This document shows, in pieces, positions 23,315-32,923 of a stretch of DNA of 34,134 nt. Location of the stretch: the NCBI GenBank assembly GCA_034435675.1, contig DAOTWP010000088.1, positions 1 through 34,134 on the forward strand. Direction: 5' to 3'. How positions within the stretch are numbered: the first letter of the stretch is position 1; each line of letters opens with the position of its first letter. Position numbers and translations under genes: made by a program. This DNA is from DAOTWP01 sp034435675 (lineage in GTDB: Bacteria; Chloroflexota; Anaerolineae; Aggregatilineales; Phototrophicaceae). The notes beneath the pieces are model-generated. The model worked only from the letters and a program-made list of their open reading frames with translations, was not told the DNA's origin and made no database searches.

Positions 23315-24196
23315 TCAGGGTGTAACCGTCGCGGTTCCCAGTGAATATCGCGCCCAGTCCTGCCCGTTCGGCAGCAGCATAAAGACTGCGTTATCAGGCA
23401 TATTGATGAACAGGGTCCCATCACTGCCGGTTTGCATCTGGACACTATAGGGCACTTCCCATTCAATGATTGCCCAGCCAATGCGCCTGCGCATTGCCTC
23501 GCGTTCACGCCAGATCAAGCCAAAGCCCCGGCGCGGCTGCCAAGCAGCAGGTGGCGGGTTGTCAAATTCCTCGATCGTTTCCGCCATGCCATTCTCAAAA
23601 GCATCATTAAACACCTGCCATCGCGGCTGCTCCGACGTGTCATAGAGCACATAGACAGCATCAAGCTGCTGCACCCAGATCATATGTCCGAACTCAAAGG
23701 GCTGGTAAACGCCAGCGCTGGCAGTAGGCGGGCTGAGTGGGCAGCTCCCCGGAGTGAGACCGGGGAAGAACCACGCCGTGTTGCAGACCTGCGGCTGCGG
23801 GTTTTGAATGACGGCAGGAACTGGGGAAGAAACACTGGTTGAAAACACCTGAATGGTTGCCGATGGAAATGGACTGATGGTTGGTGGGGGTGTCTGTGAT
23901 GGCGTAGGTGAGATGGTTGGGGTAATCGTCGGCGTTTTGGTCGGCGGCAGGGTGGGTGTCACCAGCACAAAATTCGATTCGATAGTGACAACCTCTAAAG
24001 GAGAAACCAGTTCTGGTACGCTTGTGGCTAAGGTTGCTACTATGGGGGAAGGTGGCGCAGCATCTAGCGGCGCAGCAGTACGCGGCGGCAGTGTCGCCTC
24101 GCCCAGCAATCGCGGCGTATTCTGATCAACTGCCGGGTTGGCACCCGAACAGGCAGCAAGCAGCAGCACCACAAACAAGACGCAACGACCAGCCAT
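23315..24196 (-). CDS. Lipoprotein with Thr/Pro-rich linker
   Basis: A 293-residue predicted lipoprotein. MAGRCVLFVVLLLAACSG gives a short signal with lipobox LAAC and Cys at residue 16. A long Thr/Pro/Ser stretch follows (PTLPPTKTPTITPTISPTPS and onward), a linker style common in Chloroflexota surface proteins. The C-terminal globular part has CNTAWFFPGLTPGSCP, FEFGHMIWVQQLDAVYVLYD and IWREREAMRRRIGWA, which I do not recognise. ATG 24196 has AGGGA six bases upstream; ATG 24223 is an alternative. The gene is convergent with the beta-helix gene; the two stop codons are 11 bases apart, with no obvious terminator. Confidence 0.83.
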   Translation of the reverse strand: MAGRCVLFVVLLLAACSGANPAVDQNTPRLLGEATLPPRTAAPLDAAPPSPIVATLATSVPELVSPLEVVTIESNFVLVTPTLPPTKTPTITPTISPTPSQTPPPTISPFPSATIQVFSTSVSSPVPAVIQNPQPQVCNTAWFFPGLTPGSCPLSPPTASAGVYQPFEFGHMIWVQQLDAVYVLYDTSEQPRWQVFNDAFENGMAETIEEFDNPPPAAWQPRRGFGLIWREREAMRRRIGWAIIEWEVPYSVQMQTGSDGTLFINMPDNAVFMLLPNGQDWARYSLGTATVTP

Positions 24197-24370
24197 AAAC
24201 CGTCCCTCTGGCACAGTCAACACTCCGTTCCGATTCTATTGACAACTGCAAACTGCGCAATCATCGGCAGCGCTGGCAAACACAGCTGTTACCCCATTGC
24301 ACTAATCTGTACTATACTTGTGGGTAGACTATCGGATAAGGGCGAAATCGTCTTAAAGCTGGATCGGCAT

Positions 24371-24721
24371 ATGACCTATAACGACAACAGACGGCGGAAA
24401 TCGGACGCGGAAGCACGCACAGAGCGTTTCACATGGTTTTTTCTAGTGCTTATTTTTGCCATTGTTTATCTGCTACCAGAATCCGTCGAACTACCCAACT
24501 CTATCATTCCTTTTGCAGGGGCAGCGGTGCTGCTGCTTTCCGGCATTTATCAGTATATGCGTCGCTGGCGAGTCAGCCCGATTACATGGATTGTGGGCAC
24601 GATTCTACTGGTTTTTGGAGTCTACAGTCTACAGATTAACCCGCGATTTGACTTCTACGGCATCTCGCTGCTGGCATTTGCTCTGGTCATCCTCGCAGGC
24701 TTAATGACGGGCGAAACTTAA
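24371..24721 (+). CDS. Small membrane protein of unknown function
   Basis: A 116-residue protein with a basic, hydrophilic N-terminus (NDNRRRKSDAEARTER) and four hydrophobic segments: FTWFFLVLIFAIVYLLP, SIIPFAGAAVLLLSGIYQY, PITWIVGTILLVFGVYSL and GISLLAFALVILAGLM. The frame stays open 44 codons upstream. ATG 24371 is chosen because the basic start fits and GGAT lies seven bases before it. TATACT at 24313-24318 could be a -10, but the -35 is poor. Function not recognisable. Confidence 0.65.
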   Translation: MTYNDNRRRKSDAEARTERFTWFFLVLIFAIVYLLPESVELPNSIIPFAGAAVLLLSGIYQYMRRWRVSPITWIVGTILLVFGVYSLQINPRFDFYGISLLAFALVILAGLMTGET

Positions 24722-24823
24722 TCCTCCATAAATCCTTGTTCTGGCGAACGTTGCGCAGGAAACCATTTTGGATTACGCTTGTGCAATTCAATGTGACCTA
24801 CATGATCAACCCTGCAAGACCGA

Positions 24824-26548
24824 ATGCGAAGTCTGGACGCTCACGTTACAATAGCGTCTCTTAACCTGAACGAAAACGCAAACAGTGTGGTAAACGTGGA
24901 CGAGAAAAACAGCCTACCACCGAAGATTACAATCGAGGATGTCCGCAAGCTGACTTTGCCGTTGGGCACACGCGTCGTCGCTGGCGATGGGTCGTTGAAT
25001 CGCACGGTATCCTGGACCTCGGTGATCCATCCTGAAGATCATCTGCCCAACAAAACGCTCCAGCGTGACGAAATGGTGCTGGTCGCCGCCCGTGAAAGCA
25101 ATCAGCCGGTGAATACAGATGTGGATATTGTCCGCTGGGCGTCTGACCGTCAGGCTTCTGCAGTGATTCTTTGCGAGAATGCTTCGCCTACTGCCGTTGC
25201 AGAAGCAAATGCCTATGGGATTCCGCTGCTGGTGCTGCCCAGCGGCAACCGCGCCCGGCTGGTCGAAAAAATGATCGTTAGCCTGCTGGTAGATCGCAAA
25301 GGGCAGCTTGAACGACGCGGCACCCAGATTTACCGCCAGCTAACCCAGATTTCATCGCGCAATGAAGGCATGTCGGAACTGGTCACCGCCATTGCACGCC
25401 TGACCAACAAATCCGTTATTGTGCAGGACAAGCGCCTGCGGGTGATGTACAGCACGGTGCAACCGCAGATGGTCGGCTACTGGGACGAAGTCGAACAATT
25501 CCTGCGCAAAATGGACAACCTGCCGGTAGAGATTCAGGACCGGCATCGTGTCTTCGAAATCGAAAACCCGGTGCTGCTGCAATCGCTGCCGACACCAGGC
25601 TTAGCACGCTATGTCGCCCCGATTATCACCAAAGAGGTTGGACGCGGCTATCTGTCGGTCATCGGGCGCGACACAGAACTGGACGACATTGATATGCTCG
25701 TCACCGAGCATGGCGCTGCTGCCTGCGCGCTGGAAATGGCTAAGGCAAAAGCGATCAGCGATACCGAAAAACGTCTGCGCGGGACATTTTTGGACCGGCT
25801 GCTGATTGGCGATGTCAGCCAACAGGAGGCGGTGCGTCAGGGGGAACGTTTCGACCATGACATGACCCAGACACATCTGGCGATTGTCCTGTCGTGGCAG
25901 GGGGACAAGACGCCGTCAGTGCGTCGTCTGGAAACGATGGTCAACACGGTGATCAGCGCGCATCATGCCAAAGCACTCGTCTGGCAGCGCGAACGCGAAC
26001 AGGAAGTGCTTGTCTTCCATGCGACAGACCCTAAGGACCCGGTAGAAGCCAGCATGAAGCTCGCTAAGGCATTCAGCGCAGAAGTTCAGCGGCAGTTTCC
26101 AAGTTCACATGTGGCTATTGGGTTGGGGCAGGCGGCGCGTGAAATCGGTTCGTGGCGCACCAGTTACCGCGATGCTGTGCAAGCGCTTGATCTGGCAGTG
26201 CGGCTGCAAACTGATACGCCCTTGTATATTGGCGATCTTGGCGTTTACCAGCTGATTCTAAGTCTGTCAGATCGTGACAAGCTGCTGGCGTTTTGCGAAC
26301 GCACACTGCGCCCGCTGCTAGACTATGACCACAAGCAGCACGCCGACTTGATCAAAACATTGGAAGCATTTTTTGCTTGTCATGGCAACCTCAGTCAGAC
26401 GGCAGAAATGCTCATCGTGCATCGCAACACCCTGCTCTACCGCATGAACCGAATTAACGAAATTGCGGAAATTGACCTGAATCGCCCAGAAACCCGCCTA
26501 GCGCTGCACCTGGCGCTAACAATTAAGCGCCTTCTGGCACTGAACTGA
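24824..26548 (+). CDS. PucR/CdaR family transcriptional regulator
   Basis: A 574-residue cytoplasmic regulator. Residues about 34-150 are the PucR N-terminal domain (ITIEDVRKLTLPLGTRVVAGDGSLNRTVSWTSVIHP...ELVLVAARES-like). A GAF-like middle follows, with VTAIARLTNKSVIVQDKRLRVMY. A CdaR-type domain holds LRGTFLDRLLIGDVSQQEAV and LAIVLSWQG. The C-terminal HTH-30 is LIKTLEAFFACHGNLSQTAEMLIVHRNTLLYRMNRI. Relatives control purine, sugar-acid or amino-acid catabolism in response to a small ligand. No ribosome site precedes ATG 24824; a start slightly downstream, such as GTG 24897, is possible, because homology begins only near residue 33. It lies upstream of gltB in the same direction, so gltB is a natural candidate target. 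Confidence 0.9.
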   Translation: MRSLDAHVTIASLNLNENANSVVNVDEKNSLPPKITIEDVRKLTLPLGTRVVAGDGSLNRTVSWTSVIHPEDHLPNKTLQRDEMVLVAARESNQPVNTDVDIVRWASDRQASAVILCENASPTAVAEANAYGIPLLVLPSGNRARLVEKMIVSLLVDRKGQLERRGTQIYRQLTQISSRNEGMSELVTAIARLTNKSVIVQDKRLRVMYSTVQPQMVGYWDEVEQFLRKMDNLPVEIQDRHRVFEIENPVLLQSLPTPGLARYVAPIITKEVGRGYLSVIGRDTELDDIDMLVTEHGAAACALEMAKAKAISDTEKRLRGTFLDRLLIGDVSQQEAVRQGERFDHDMTQTHLAIVLSWQGDKTPSVRRLETMVNTVISAHHAKALVWQREREQEVLVFHATDPKDPVEASMKLAKAFSAEVQRQFPSSHVAIGLGQAAREIGSWRTSYRDAVQALDLAVRLQTDTPLYIGDLGVYQLILSLSDRDKLLAFCERTLRPLLDYDHKQHADLIKTLEAFFACHGNLSQTAEMLIVHRNTLLYRMNRINEIAEIDLNRPETRLALHLALTIKRLLALN

Positions 26549-26592
26549 CCCTTTCCTCTCGAAGTTGTCGAGTCTGCCCCGACGCGAGTCGT

Positions 26593-26634
26593 ATAGATTG
26601 CCGAAACTAAAACCGCTAAGTTCTGGCAATCTAT
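26593..26634. repeat. Perfect inverted repeat after the PucR-type gene
   Basis: ATAGATTGCC (26593-26602) and GGCAATCTAT (26625-26634) form a perfect 10-base inverted repeat with a 22-base spacer, 45 bases after the regulator stop codon. No T-run follows on the plus strand. It may be a transcript-end hairpin or a two-half-site operator for a dimeric regulator. Confidence 0.5.
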
Positions 26635-26749
26635 CCAAGCTACTTAATAGATTAATCATTAAGCCTGTCCTCACAATAGCATCGCTTTTAATTGTTTTTG
26701 GACGCTTTTCAACGGATTTTGGACTATTTAGTTAAGAATCCGCGACAAT

Positions 26750-26778
26750 TTGCGACCGAAAAGTGACCACACTATAAG
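26750..26778 (+). promoter_or_regulatory. Candidate gltB promoter
   Basis: TTGCGA (26750-26755) and TATAAG (26773-26778) stand 17 bases apart, four and five of six consensus matches. Initiation near 26785 would leave a leader of about 255 bases. The surrounding region (26640-26830) is much AT-richer than the genes. Confidence 0.45.
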
Positions 26779-26887
26779 CCACTACGTTGATTACGTATAT
26801 ATAAACTAAAGTATCTAAAGCTTAACTTGGCTCAGAGACGGTTCTCACGAAGGAAAATTGTGCAAACCGCCAACGCTGCCTACGCAC

Positions 26888-26984
26888 AACGTGCTGCATC
26901 ATGCACGTTTTCCAAGCCGCACAGCTATGAAAGAATAGCCAACTCTCTGAGGGGGAATATTGTACGTTGTTGCTAACTTCCCCC
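26888..26984 (+). promoter_or_regulatory. Structured leader of gltB
   Basis: Two hairpins can form in the leader. AACGTGC (26888-26894) pairs with GCACGTT (26903-26909) over an eight-base loop and is followed by TTTCC. GGGGGAA (26951-26957) pairs with TTCCCCC (26978-26984) over 20 bases. They lie 58-150 bases before the gltB ATG. The first resembles a weak terminator, so attenuation is possible. I recognise no known riboswitch class. The rest of the 493-base gap (26549-27041) contains no gene that I can support. Confidence 0.4.
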
Positions 26985-27041
26985 AAAACTCGTTGAGCTG
27001 TACCCGACAAGCATACGACTAACCGAGGAGTACGAAACCCT

Positions 27042-30000
27042 ATGCTGCACTCCCCGATTTATGAAGACTCGCCCCCGTTGCATCCGATTGATACGCAGGA
27101 GCGTGACGCCTGTGCCTTGATTTGCGCTGTGCGCAAAGGGGGCGAGGCAACGCATGGCAATGTGAAACGGTCCATCGAAGGGCTGGCACGGATGGGGCAT
27201 CGCACTGGCTATATTGATGGGGAAGGTGATGGTGTTGGCATTCTCACCGACATCCCACGCCAATTGTGGATGAAACGCCTTGCCCGCGCCGGGCTGCGTT
27301 CGTCACTAGCGGCGAATCGCAATTTCTGGATTGCCCACCTGATGATCCCGGCAATCCAGCGTAATCGCGCACCGGAACTGGTTGAGTACATCACCAACCG
27401 CATTGTTGATGCCGGTCTAACGGTGCTGCTGGATCGTCCGGGCAAGGTCAACCGCGAAGTATTAGGTCCCAACGCTGAGAAAAACGAGCCGGTATTCTAC
27501 CAGATTGCCGGCATTAACGATGTGCTGCCGTATGAAAAGCTCGAAAACACGCTGTTCAATCTGCGTGTCGGACTGGAACGCGATCTCGGGGTACATTTCG
27601 CTTCGTTTTCTGCGCACAGTGTAGTCTACAAGGTGCAGGGCACGGTTGAAATCCTGCGGCGCTACTACCCTGAACTGCGCGACCCGGATTATGCCTCGGC
27701 GGTGACGCTTGGTCATGCGCGCTACAGCACTAACACCAACCCGGTTTTTGAGCGTGCGCAGCCCTTTGGTGTGCTAGGGCACAACGGCGAATTCAACACG
27801 ATTTCGCGCTTCCGCATGGAAGCTGCCATGCTTGGTGTCTATCTTGATCCCAATAACTCGGACTCGCAGGATGTTGACCGGCTGATCAACACACTGTGTC
27901 TGGAGTTTGGGCTGGACTTGATCGAGGCGATGGAACTCGTGTTTCCACCTTACAAACACGACTTGCTCCAATCCACGCCGGAAATTCATACCCTGTACGA
28001 GAACATGCGCCAGAGTTTCGGTCCCTTTGCGCAGGGACCTGCCGCCGTTGCAGCGCGCTTTGGCGACCTGTGTGTTTTCAGCGTGGACGCGCTGGGGCTG
28101 CGCCCGCTTTGGTTCGGTGAAACCGAAAAAGAATACTTTGCCGCATCAGAACGCGGCGTCTACCCGCTGGATAGTCTGTCCAGTGACCCTAAGCCTATGG
28201 CACCCGGCGAAAAAATCGCGCTGCGCATCCACACCGGGCACTCCATAGAAGTGTTGGATCACGCCGCAATCCAGCGACATGTACTCAATCGCGCCCGCCA
28301 GCGCGGTTTCCGCGCCCATGATGCGCCCGGCGGCATCTGGTCGCTCGGTGATTTGACCTCGTCATCCGACCATAACGCCCACCCCGCAAATGGTAACGGC
28401 AGCGGCTACCCGGTATATAGCAGCGTGGGCAGCACCTACGAACCTGCTGCCACAGCAGTTGCCGAGCGCACCACGCCCACGCCTGTCAAACTTGCAGTAG
28501 CGGATCACCGCCCGATGCCCTGGCAGACCCGCGAAACCAAGATCACTGCTGCAACCATGGCAGCGCTTGGATGGGAACGGTATCACCTTAACGTGATCGA
28601 AGCCGTCGCCGAGGCGGGTAAAGAACTGGTTGGCTCGTTGGGCTGGGATGGTCCGCTTGCCGCGCTGAGCCACACGCGCGTGAATCTGGCAGACTATTTC
28701 AAAGAAACCGTCGCTGTCGTTACCAACCCGGCGATTGACCGCGAACGTGAGCGTGCGCAATTTTCCACACAGGTATTGATCGGCGCGCGCCCCATGGTGG
28801 GCGAAAGTGCCAATCCCGATGACCTGCTGATCAAGCTCGAAACCCCGCTGCTGCTGGGTGGGCACACTAGCCTGGGCAAGCTGGAAGATATGCGGGTTGT
28901 AGCGCACAATTATGGCACCATGACGTTGGAAGATCTGGTGGATTACTGCAGGGATCGTGCTGTTTTCCTGTCCACTGCCACCTTGCCCGGTGAAGCGCTG
29001 AATGAGGCGGTGGAACGCCTGTGCCGTGATGCCGTCACAGCAGTGCAGCAAGGCGCGCAGTGTCTCATTCTGGATGATACGGACGTTTTCTCCGGCGAAG
29101 GATTAATGATTGATCCGCTGATGGCAACTGCTGCTGTTGACCACGCGCTGCGCCACAGCGAACAACCCGGTGTCAGCCTGCGCCGCCGCACAGGGCTGGT
29201 GCTGCGCTCCGGTGCGCTGCGTGACCTGCACGATCTGGCGCTTGCGCTTGGCATGGGGGCTAATGCCTTGCTGCCCTATGCCCTTTACGCAGTAGCGCTC
29301 GACATCGCGCCACGCGGTTCTAAAGAACTTCCGGCATCCGAAACGGTTATCTCCCGGTTAGGTAAAGCTGTCAACGGGCTTGTAGATGGTTTACAGAAAG
29401 TCACCTCAACCATCGGTTGCCACGAACTGCGCGGCTATGGGCATTCATTCGGTTCGGTAGGGCTTTCCAGTGGGGTCGCAAAGATTTTTGGTACCCCGAA
29501 CTATTTCGGCAGCAGTGCCCGCGGACTGACCTGGGAACGGCTGCAGGCAGATGCCGAACAGCGCGCGGCAGAAATGCGTGGCGAAATCAAAAACAGGCTG
29601 GAGAACCCGGACCGCCTCTACCCCAAAATGTGGAAAAAGATCGAAGACATCGCAGCCGGGGAACTGTCACTTGCCGATTACACCGAGGCGATGCTCGAAC
29701 TCGAAGAAAAACAACCGGTGGAAGTGCGCCATGTGCTGGGGCTAAAGACTGAAGGCAGGCAGCCCGTTGATGCCGCGCAGGTTGACCTGAACATCAAGGA
29801 TCACAGCTTACCCGTCTATATAGGCGCGATGTCGTTCGGTTCCCAGGGGGAACTGGCGTACACCGCCTATGCCGAAGCCGGTTACCGGCTCAATATCATT
29901 ACCGTAAACGGTGAGGGGGGCGAACTGCCGCACCTGTTGGGCAAGTACCCGCGCAATCGTGGACAGCAGGTAGCATCGGGACGTTTTGGCGTGAACGCCG

Positions 30001-31751
30001 CGTTTTTGAACTCCTGTAATCTGATCGAGATCAAAATTGGACAGGGTGCAAAACCCGGCGAAGGCGGTCAGCTTCCCGGCTCCAAAGTGACCGAACAGGT
30101 TGCTGCCGCGCGGAACACTGTCCCTGGCGTGGGCTTGATTTCACCGAGCAACAACCACGATATTTATTCAATCGAAGATCTCGCACAAATCATTGACGAA
30201 CTCAAGACAATCAATCCGCATGCGCGCGTGTCTGTCAAAATTCCGGTTGTTCCCGGCGTAGGCATCATCGCCGTCGGCATCGCCAAAGCAGGTGCAGACA
30301 TCATCGCGCTTGCGGGGTATACCGGAGGCACAGGGGCAGCGCGGGCACATTCGCTGCGGCATGTGGGTCTGCCTACCGAGATTGGCGTCTATATGGCACA
30401 CCGCGCGCTGGTCGAAAGCGGCTTGCGGGATAATGTCGAACTGTGGTGTGATGGCGGCATGAAAAGCGGGCGCGATGTCGTCAAAATGATGTGCATGGGC
30501 GCGAACCGGGTCGGATTCGGAACGCTGGCGATGGTGGCAGTCGGCTGTACCATCTGTCGCAAATGTCATGACGGCACCTGCCATGTAGGCATCACCACGC
30601 ACATTCGCACTAAAGAAGAAGCGACACTCAAGGGCTTGAAGTCGTTTGAACCTCGCGATTATGACCTCGCCGTTCAGAGCATCTGTAATGTGTTCCACAT
30701 ACTTGAGGAAGACATGCGTATCTGGGTTGGCAAACTCGGCTACACACGTGCGCAGGAACTCGTCGGGCATGCCGAACTGCTGGAACAGATTGCCATGCAT
30801 GAAAACATTGACCTGACCGCGCTGCTGACCCCAGCACCCGCAAAAAAGAAGAAGGTCATGCCACCCGGTGGTCGCCGGCTGACCCGCCCGCGCAATACGC
30901 TGAGCAAGCAGATTACGGCGATTGTCAGCGAACAGGTCGCACGTGGGGAAATGGAAATGACCTACGATGATGAACAGGTGATGGCAATGGACCGCGCGCT
31001 GGGAACACACGTCACCGGCGCGCTCAAACGCCGCGAATTCGCCAATGCTGAACTGGTCGAAGCAGTGCATCTCAGCTTCAGTAACTCTGCTGTGCCGGGC
31101 AACGGGCTGGCGGCATTTCTGGATGACCCGGTGCAGGTGCTGGTCGAAGGGGGCGCGCAGGATGGCGTCGCCAAATGCTCCAAAGGCGGCAGCCTCTCAA
31201 TTCTGAAGGGCCTCAATCACAATGGTCAGCGTGTTGATGGCTCGGTAGGCAAATGTTTCGCCTATGGTGCGCAGGGTGGTTTCTTCATCGTTCAGGGGAA
31301 TGCGGACACCCGCGCCTGCATCCGCCTCAGCGGGGCAAGCGTCATCTTCGGCGGGGAAGTCACACAACCGCTTAATGATGACCTCGGTGCGCTGGCAACC
31401 CGCGCCAATCTGAAGGGCTACGCTTGTGAATATATGACCTCCGGGCGTGTGCTGATTATGGGCGATCCGGGTCCATGGATGTGTGCGGGCATGACCGGCG
31501 GTGTCATTTATCAGCGGATCCAGATGGAAATGGGGCTGACTGTGGATGCAATTCGCCGCCGCATTGCCGAAGGCGCAACAGTGCAGATTAGCTCGCTGGA
31601 CGAAAAAGGCGCTGCCGATGTGCGCGAACTGCTGCATACCTACATTCACACACTGGAATCGAACAATCAATGGGACTCTGTGCAGCATCTTTATGCGCTG
31701 CTGGTAGCCCCGCAGGATCATTTCATAAAAATCGCGCCGGGTCGCATGTAA
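27042..31751 (+). CDS. gltB: Glutamate synthase large subunit
   Basis: Transfers the amide nitrogen of glutamine to 2-oxoglutarate to give two glutamates, 1569 residues. The class II glutaminase domain starts at Cys24 (ERDACALICAVRKGG), so a 23-residue propeptide would be removed to expose the nucleophile. GHARYSTNTNPVFERAQPFGVLGHNGE is typical of the domain. The central domain has VVTNPAIDRERE. The FMN domain runs from IGAMSFGSQGELAYTAYAEA through KPGEGGQLPG and LAGYTGGTGAA. The 3Fe-4S ligands lie in CTICRKCHDGTC, with Cys1169 first and Cys1172, Cys1175 and Cys1180 near. The C-terminal GXGXG beta-helix closes the protein. A low-complexity linker lies around 440-480. GAGGAG lies ten bases before the ATG. 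No gltD small-subunit gene is in the window. A clear terminator follows. Confidence 0.97.
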   Translation: MLHSPIYEDSPPLHPIDTQERDACALICAVRKGGEATHGNVKRSIEGLARMGHRTGYIDGEGDGVGILTDIPRQLWMKRLARAGLRSSLAANRNFWIAHLMIPAIQRNRAPELVEYITNRIVDAGLTVLLDRPGKVNREVLGPNAEKNEPVFYQIAGINDVLPYEKLENTLFNLRVGLERDLGVHFASFSAHSVVYKVQGTVEILRRYYPELRDPDYASAVTLGHARYSTNTNPVFERAQPFGVLGHNGEFNTISRFRMEAAMLGVYLDPNNSDSQDVDRLINTLCLEFGLDLIEAMELVFPPYKHDLLQSTPEIHTLYENMRQSFGPFAQGPAAVAARFGDLCVFSVDALGLRPLWFGETEKEYFAASERGVYPLDSLSSDPKPMAPGEKIALRIHTGHSIEVLDHAAIQRHVLNRARQRGFRAHDAPGGIWSLGDLTSSSDHNAHPANGNGSGYPVYSSVGSTYEPAATAVAERTTPTPVKLAVADHRPMPWQTRETKITAATMAALGWERYHLNVIEAVAEAGKELVGSLGWDGPLAALSHTRVNLADYFKETVAVVTNPAIDRERERAQFSTQVLIGARPMVGESANPDDLLIKLETPLLLGGHTSLGKLEDMRVVAHNYGTMTLEDLVDYCRDRAVFLSTATLPGEALNEAVERLCRDAVTAVQQGAQCLILDDTDVFSGEGLMIDPLMATAAVDHALRHSEQPGVSLRRRTGLVLRSGALRDLHDLALALGMGANALLPYALYAVALDIAPRGSKELPASETVISRLGKAVNGLVDGLQKVTSTIGCHELRGYGHSFGSVGLSSGVAKIFGTPNYFGSSARGLTWERLQADAEQRAAEMRGEIKNRLENPDRLYPKMWKKIEDIAAGELSLADYTEAMLELEEKQPVEVRHVLGLKTEGRQPVDAAQVDLNIKDHSLPVYIGAMSFGSQGELAYTAYAEAGYRLNIITVNGEGGELPHLLGKYPRNRGQQVASGRFGVNAAFLNSCNLIEIKIGQGAKPGEGGQLPGSKVTEQVAAARNTVPGVGLISPSNNHDIYSIEDLAQIIDELKTINPHARVSVKIPVVPGVGIIAVGIAKAGADIIALAGYTGGTGAARAHSLRHVGLPTEIGVYMAHRALVESGLRDNVELWCDGGMKSGRDVVKMMCMGANRVGFGTLAMVAVGCTICRKCHDGTCHVGITTHIRTKEEATLKGLKSFEPRDYDLAVQSICNVFHILEEDMRIWVGKLGYTRAQELVGHAELLEQIAMHENIDLTALLTPAPAKKKKVMPPGGRRLTRPRNTLSKQITAIVSEQVARGEMEMTYDDEQVMAMDRALGTHVTGALKRREFANAELVEAVHLSFSNSAVPGNGLAAFLDDPVQVLVEGGAQDGVAKCSKGGSLSILKGLNHNGQRVDGSVGKCFAYGAQGGFFIVQGNADTRACIRLSGASVIFGGEVTQPLNDDLGALATRANLKGYACEYMTSGRVLIMGDPGPWMCAGMTGGVIYQRIQMEMGLTVDAIRRRIAEGATVQISSLDEKGAADVRELLHTYIHTLESNNQWDSVQHLYALLVAPQDHFIKIAPGRM

Positions 31752-31828
31752 ACCTCCTGCTACCTGCAGGGTTCACAGCAGGATCTACCGACTCGCTCTA
31801 CTCCTTGAAAGCAGTATTGCACCAAGAG

Positions 31829-31860
31829 CCGCCAGTAAACCCGACTGGCGGTTCGTTTTA
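31829..31860 (+). terminator. Intrinsic terminator of gltB
   Basis: CCGCCAGT (31829-31836) pairs perfectly with ACTGGCGG (31844-31851) over a seven-base loop, then TTCGTTTTA follows as the T-rich tract. It lies 78 bases after the gltB stop codon and before the convergent acylphosphatase gene. Confidence 0.85.
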
Positions 31861-31895
31861 CAACACGAGTCACAGGCTCAACAACCAGCAGGGGT

Positions 31896-32189
31896 TCAGT
31901 GGTCGCCATAGCGCACATCAAACCCACGTACATCGCCCTGCGCCGCACTCCACACGGCATTGACATGGCTCACCTGTGATTGCGGCGATCCAAGCTGCAA
32001 AAAAGCAATCAACTGCTCAAGCTGTTCGCGCGTACCCTCGGCAAACACCTCGACGGTGTTATCAGCGCGATTACGCACCCAGCCCTGCACCCCCAGACGA
32101 TATGCCTCGCGCACGGTGTACTGGCGAAAGTTAACACCCTGTACCCTGCCATGCACCACAGCACGTACCTGCTGGCGTTCTTCGTTCAT
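31896..32189 (-). CDS. acyP: Acylphosphatase
   Basis: Small enzyme hydrolysing carboxyl-phosphate bonds, 97 residues, normal length. The active loop GRVQGVNFRQYT carries catalytic Arg22, and GWVRNRADNTVEV carries Asn40; the usual Gly before Phe is Asn here. VEVFAEGTREQLEQLIAFLQLGSPQSQVSHV and the closing FDVRYG complete the family. It is the last gene of a minus-strand run, 57 bases after the SRAP gene, and faces gltB. Confidence 0.95.
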   Translation of the reverse strand: MNEERQQVRAVVHGRVQGVNFRQYTVREAYRLGVQGWVRNRADNTVEVFAEGTREQLEQLIAFLQLGSPQSQVSHVNAVWSAAQGDVRGFDVRYGDH

Positions 32190-32246
32190 TTACCCACCCT
32201 ACCCTTGCACGCGGCTGCGGCAACCAGTTGTCTGCCGCCTGATCCA

Positions 32247-32918
32247 CTAGACCAACCGGTTGACAGGCTCCAGCACATCCGGTTCATCATATGTCGCGCG
32301 GTTAATACGGGTAGACACCTCAAAAGCATCCAGCGCGGCATCATAAGGCTTCAACAGCGATTGCAGCAGCTCTGGCGGTGTATCTTCCGCCAGCCACAAT
32401 TGGCGCGCCTCCGGGGTCAGAATCACCGGCATCCGGTTATGAATCGGCTCCATAAAGGCGTTCGGCTCACAGGTAATGATCGTAAACGAGCGGGTCTCAT
32501 CACCTGCCGGGCTGCGCCAGATTTCCCACAACCCTGCCATAGTGAAGATCTCACGATTCGCAAGGTGAATGAACATGGGCGTCTTCTTGCTTTTGGCTTC
32601 CTGCTTCCACTCAAAAAAGCCATCCGCCGGGATCAGGCAGCGCCGCCGCCGGAATGCAACGCGAAATGCGGGCTTCTCCTGCAAACTCTCGCCACGCGCA
32701 TTAATCATCTTGTTGCCCATCGCTGGGTCTTTCGACCATCCGGGAAGCAGTCCCCACTTGTAGAGGACCAGTTTCTTCGGCTCATCGTTGGTGATCACTC
32801 CGACCTGTTGTGATGGTGCAATGTTGTAACGGGGAATCAGGTCATCAGGGAGACTTTCGAGATTCAGTGCCTGCTGGACAGCTTCAGGAGTCGCTGTCAG
32901 GGTAAAACGACCACACAT
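32247..32918 (-). CDS. SRAP domain protein (HMCES/YedK type abasic-site protein)
   Basis: Forms a DNA-protein crosslink with abasic sites in single-stranded DNA and protects them, 223 residues. The initiator Met is followed by the nucleophile Cys2 (MCGRFTL), exposed once Met is removed. Asn73 (MINARGES), Glu103 (GFFEWK) and His160 (EPIHNRMPVIL) match the YedK active-site set in order and spacing. PRYNIAPSQ and WGLLPGWSKDP are further signatures. It starts five bases after the stop of the small membrane-protein gene, so is probably co-transcribed. Only a weak AAAG-type ribosome site is visible. Confidence 0.95.
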   Translation of the reverse strand: MCGRFTLTATPEAVQQALNLESLPDDLIPRYNIAPSQQVGVITNDEPKKLVLYKWGLLPGWSKDPAMGNKMINARGESLQEKPAFRVAFRRRRCLIPADGFFEWKQEAKSKKTPMFIHLANREIFTMAGLWEIWRSPAGDETRSFTIITCEPNAFMEPIHNRMPVILTPEARQLWLAEDTPPELLQSLLKPYDAALDAFEVSTRINRATYDEPDVLEPVNRLV

Positions 32919-32923
32919 AAGGC

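Noticed and set aside
24239..24244. Perfect TTGACA as a -35 box for the small membrane protein
   Set aside because: No acceptable -10 box occurs 16-18 bases downstream.
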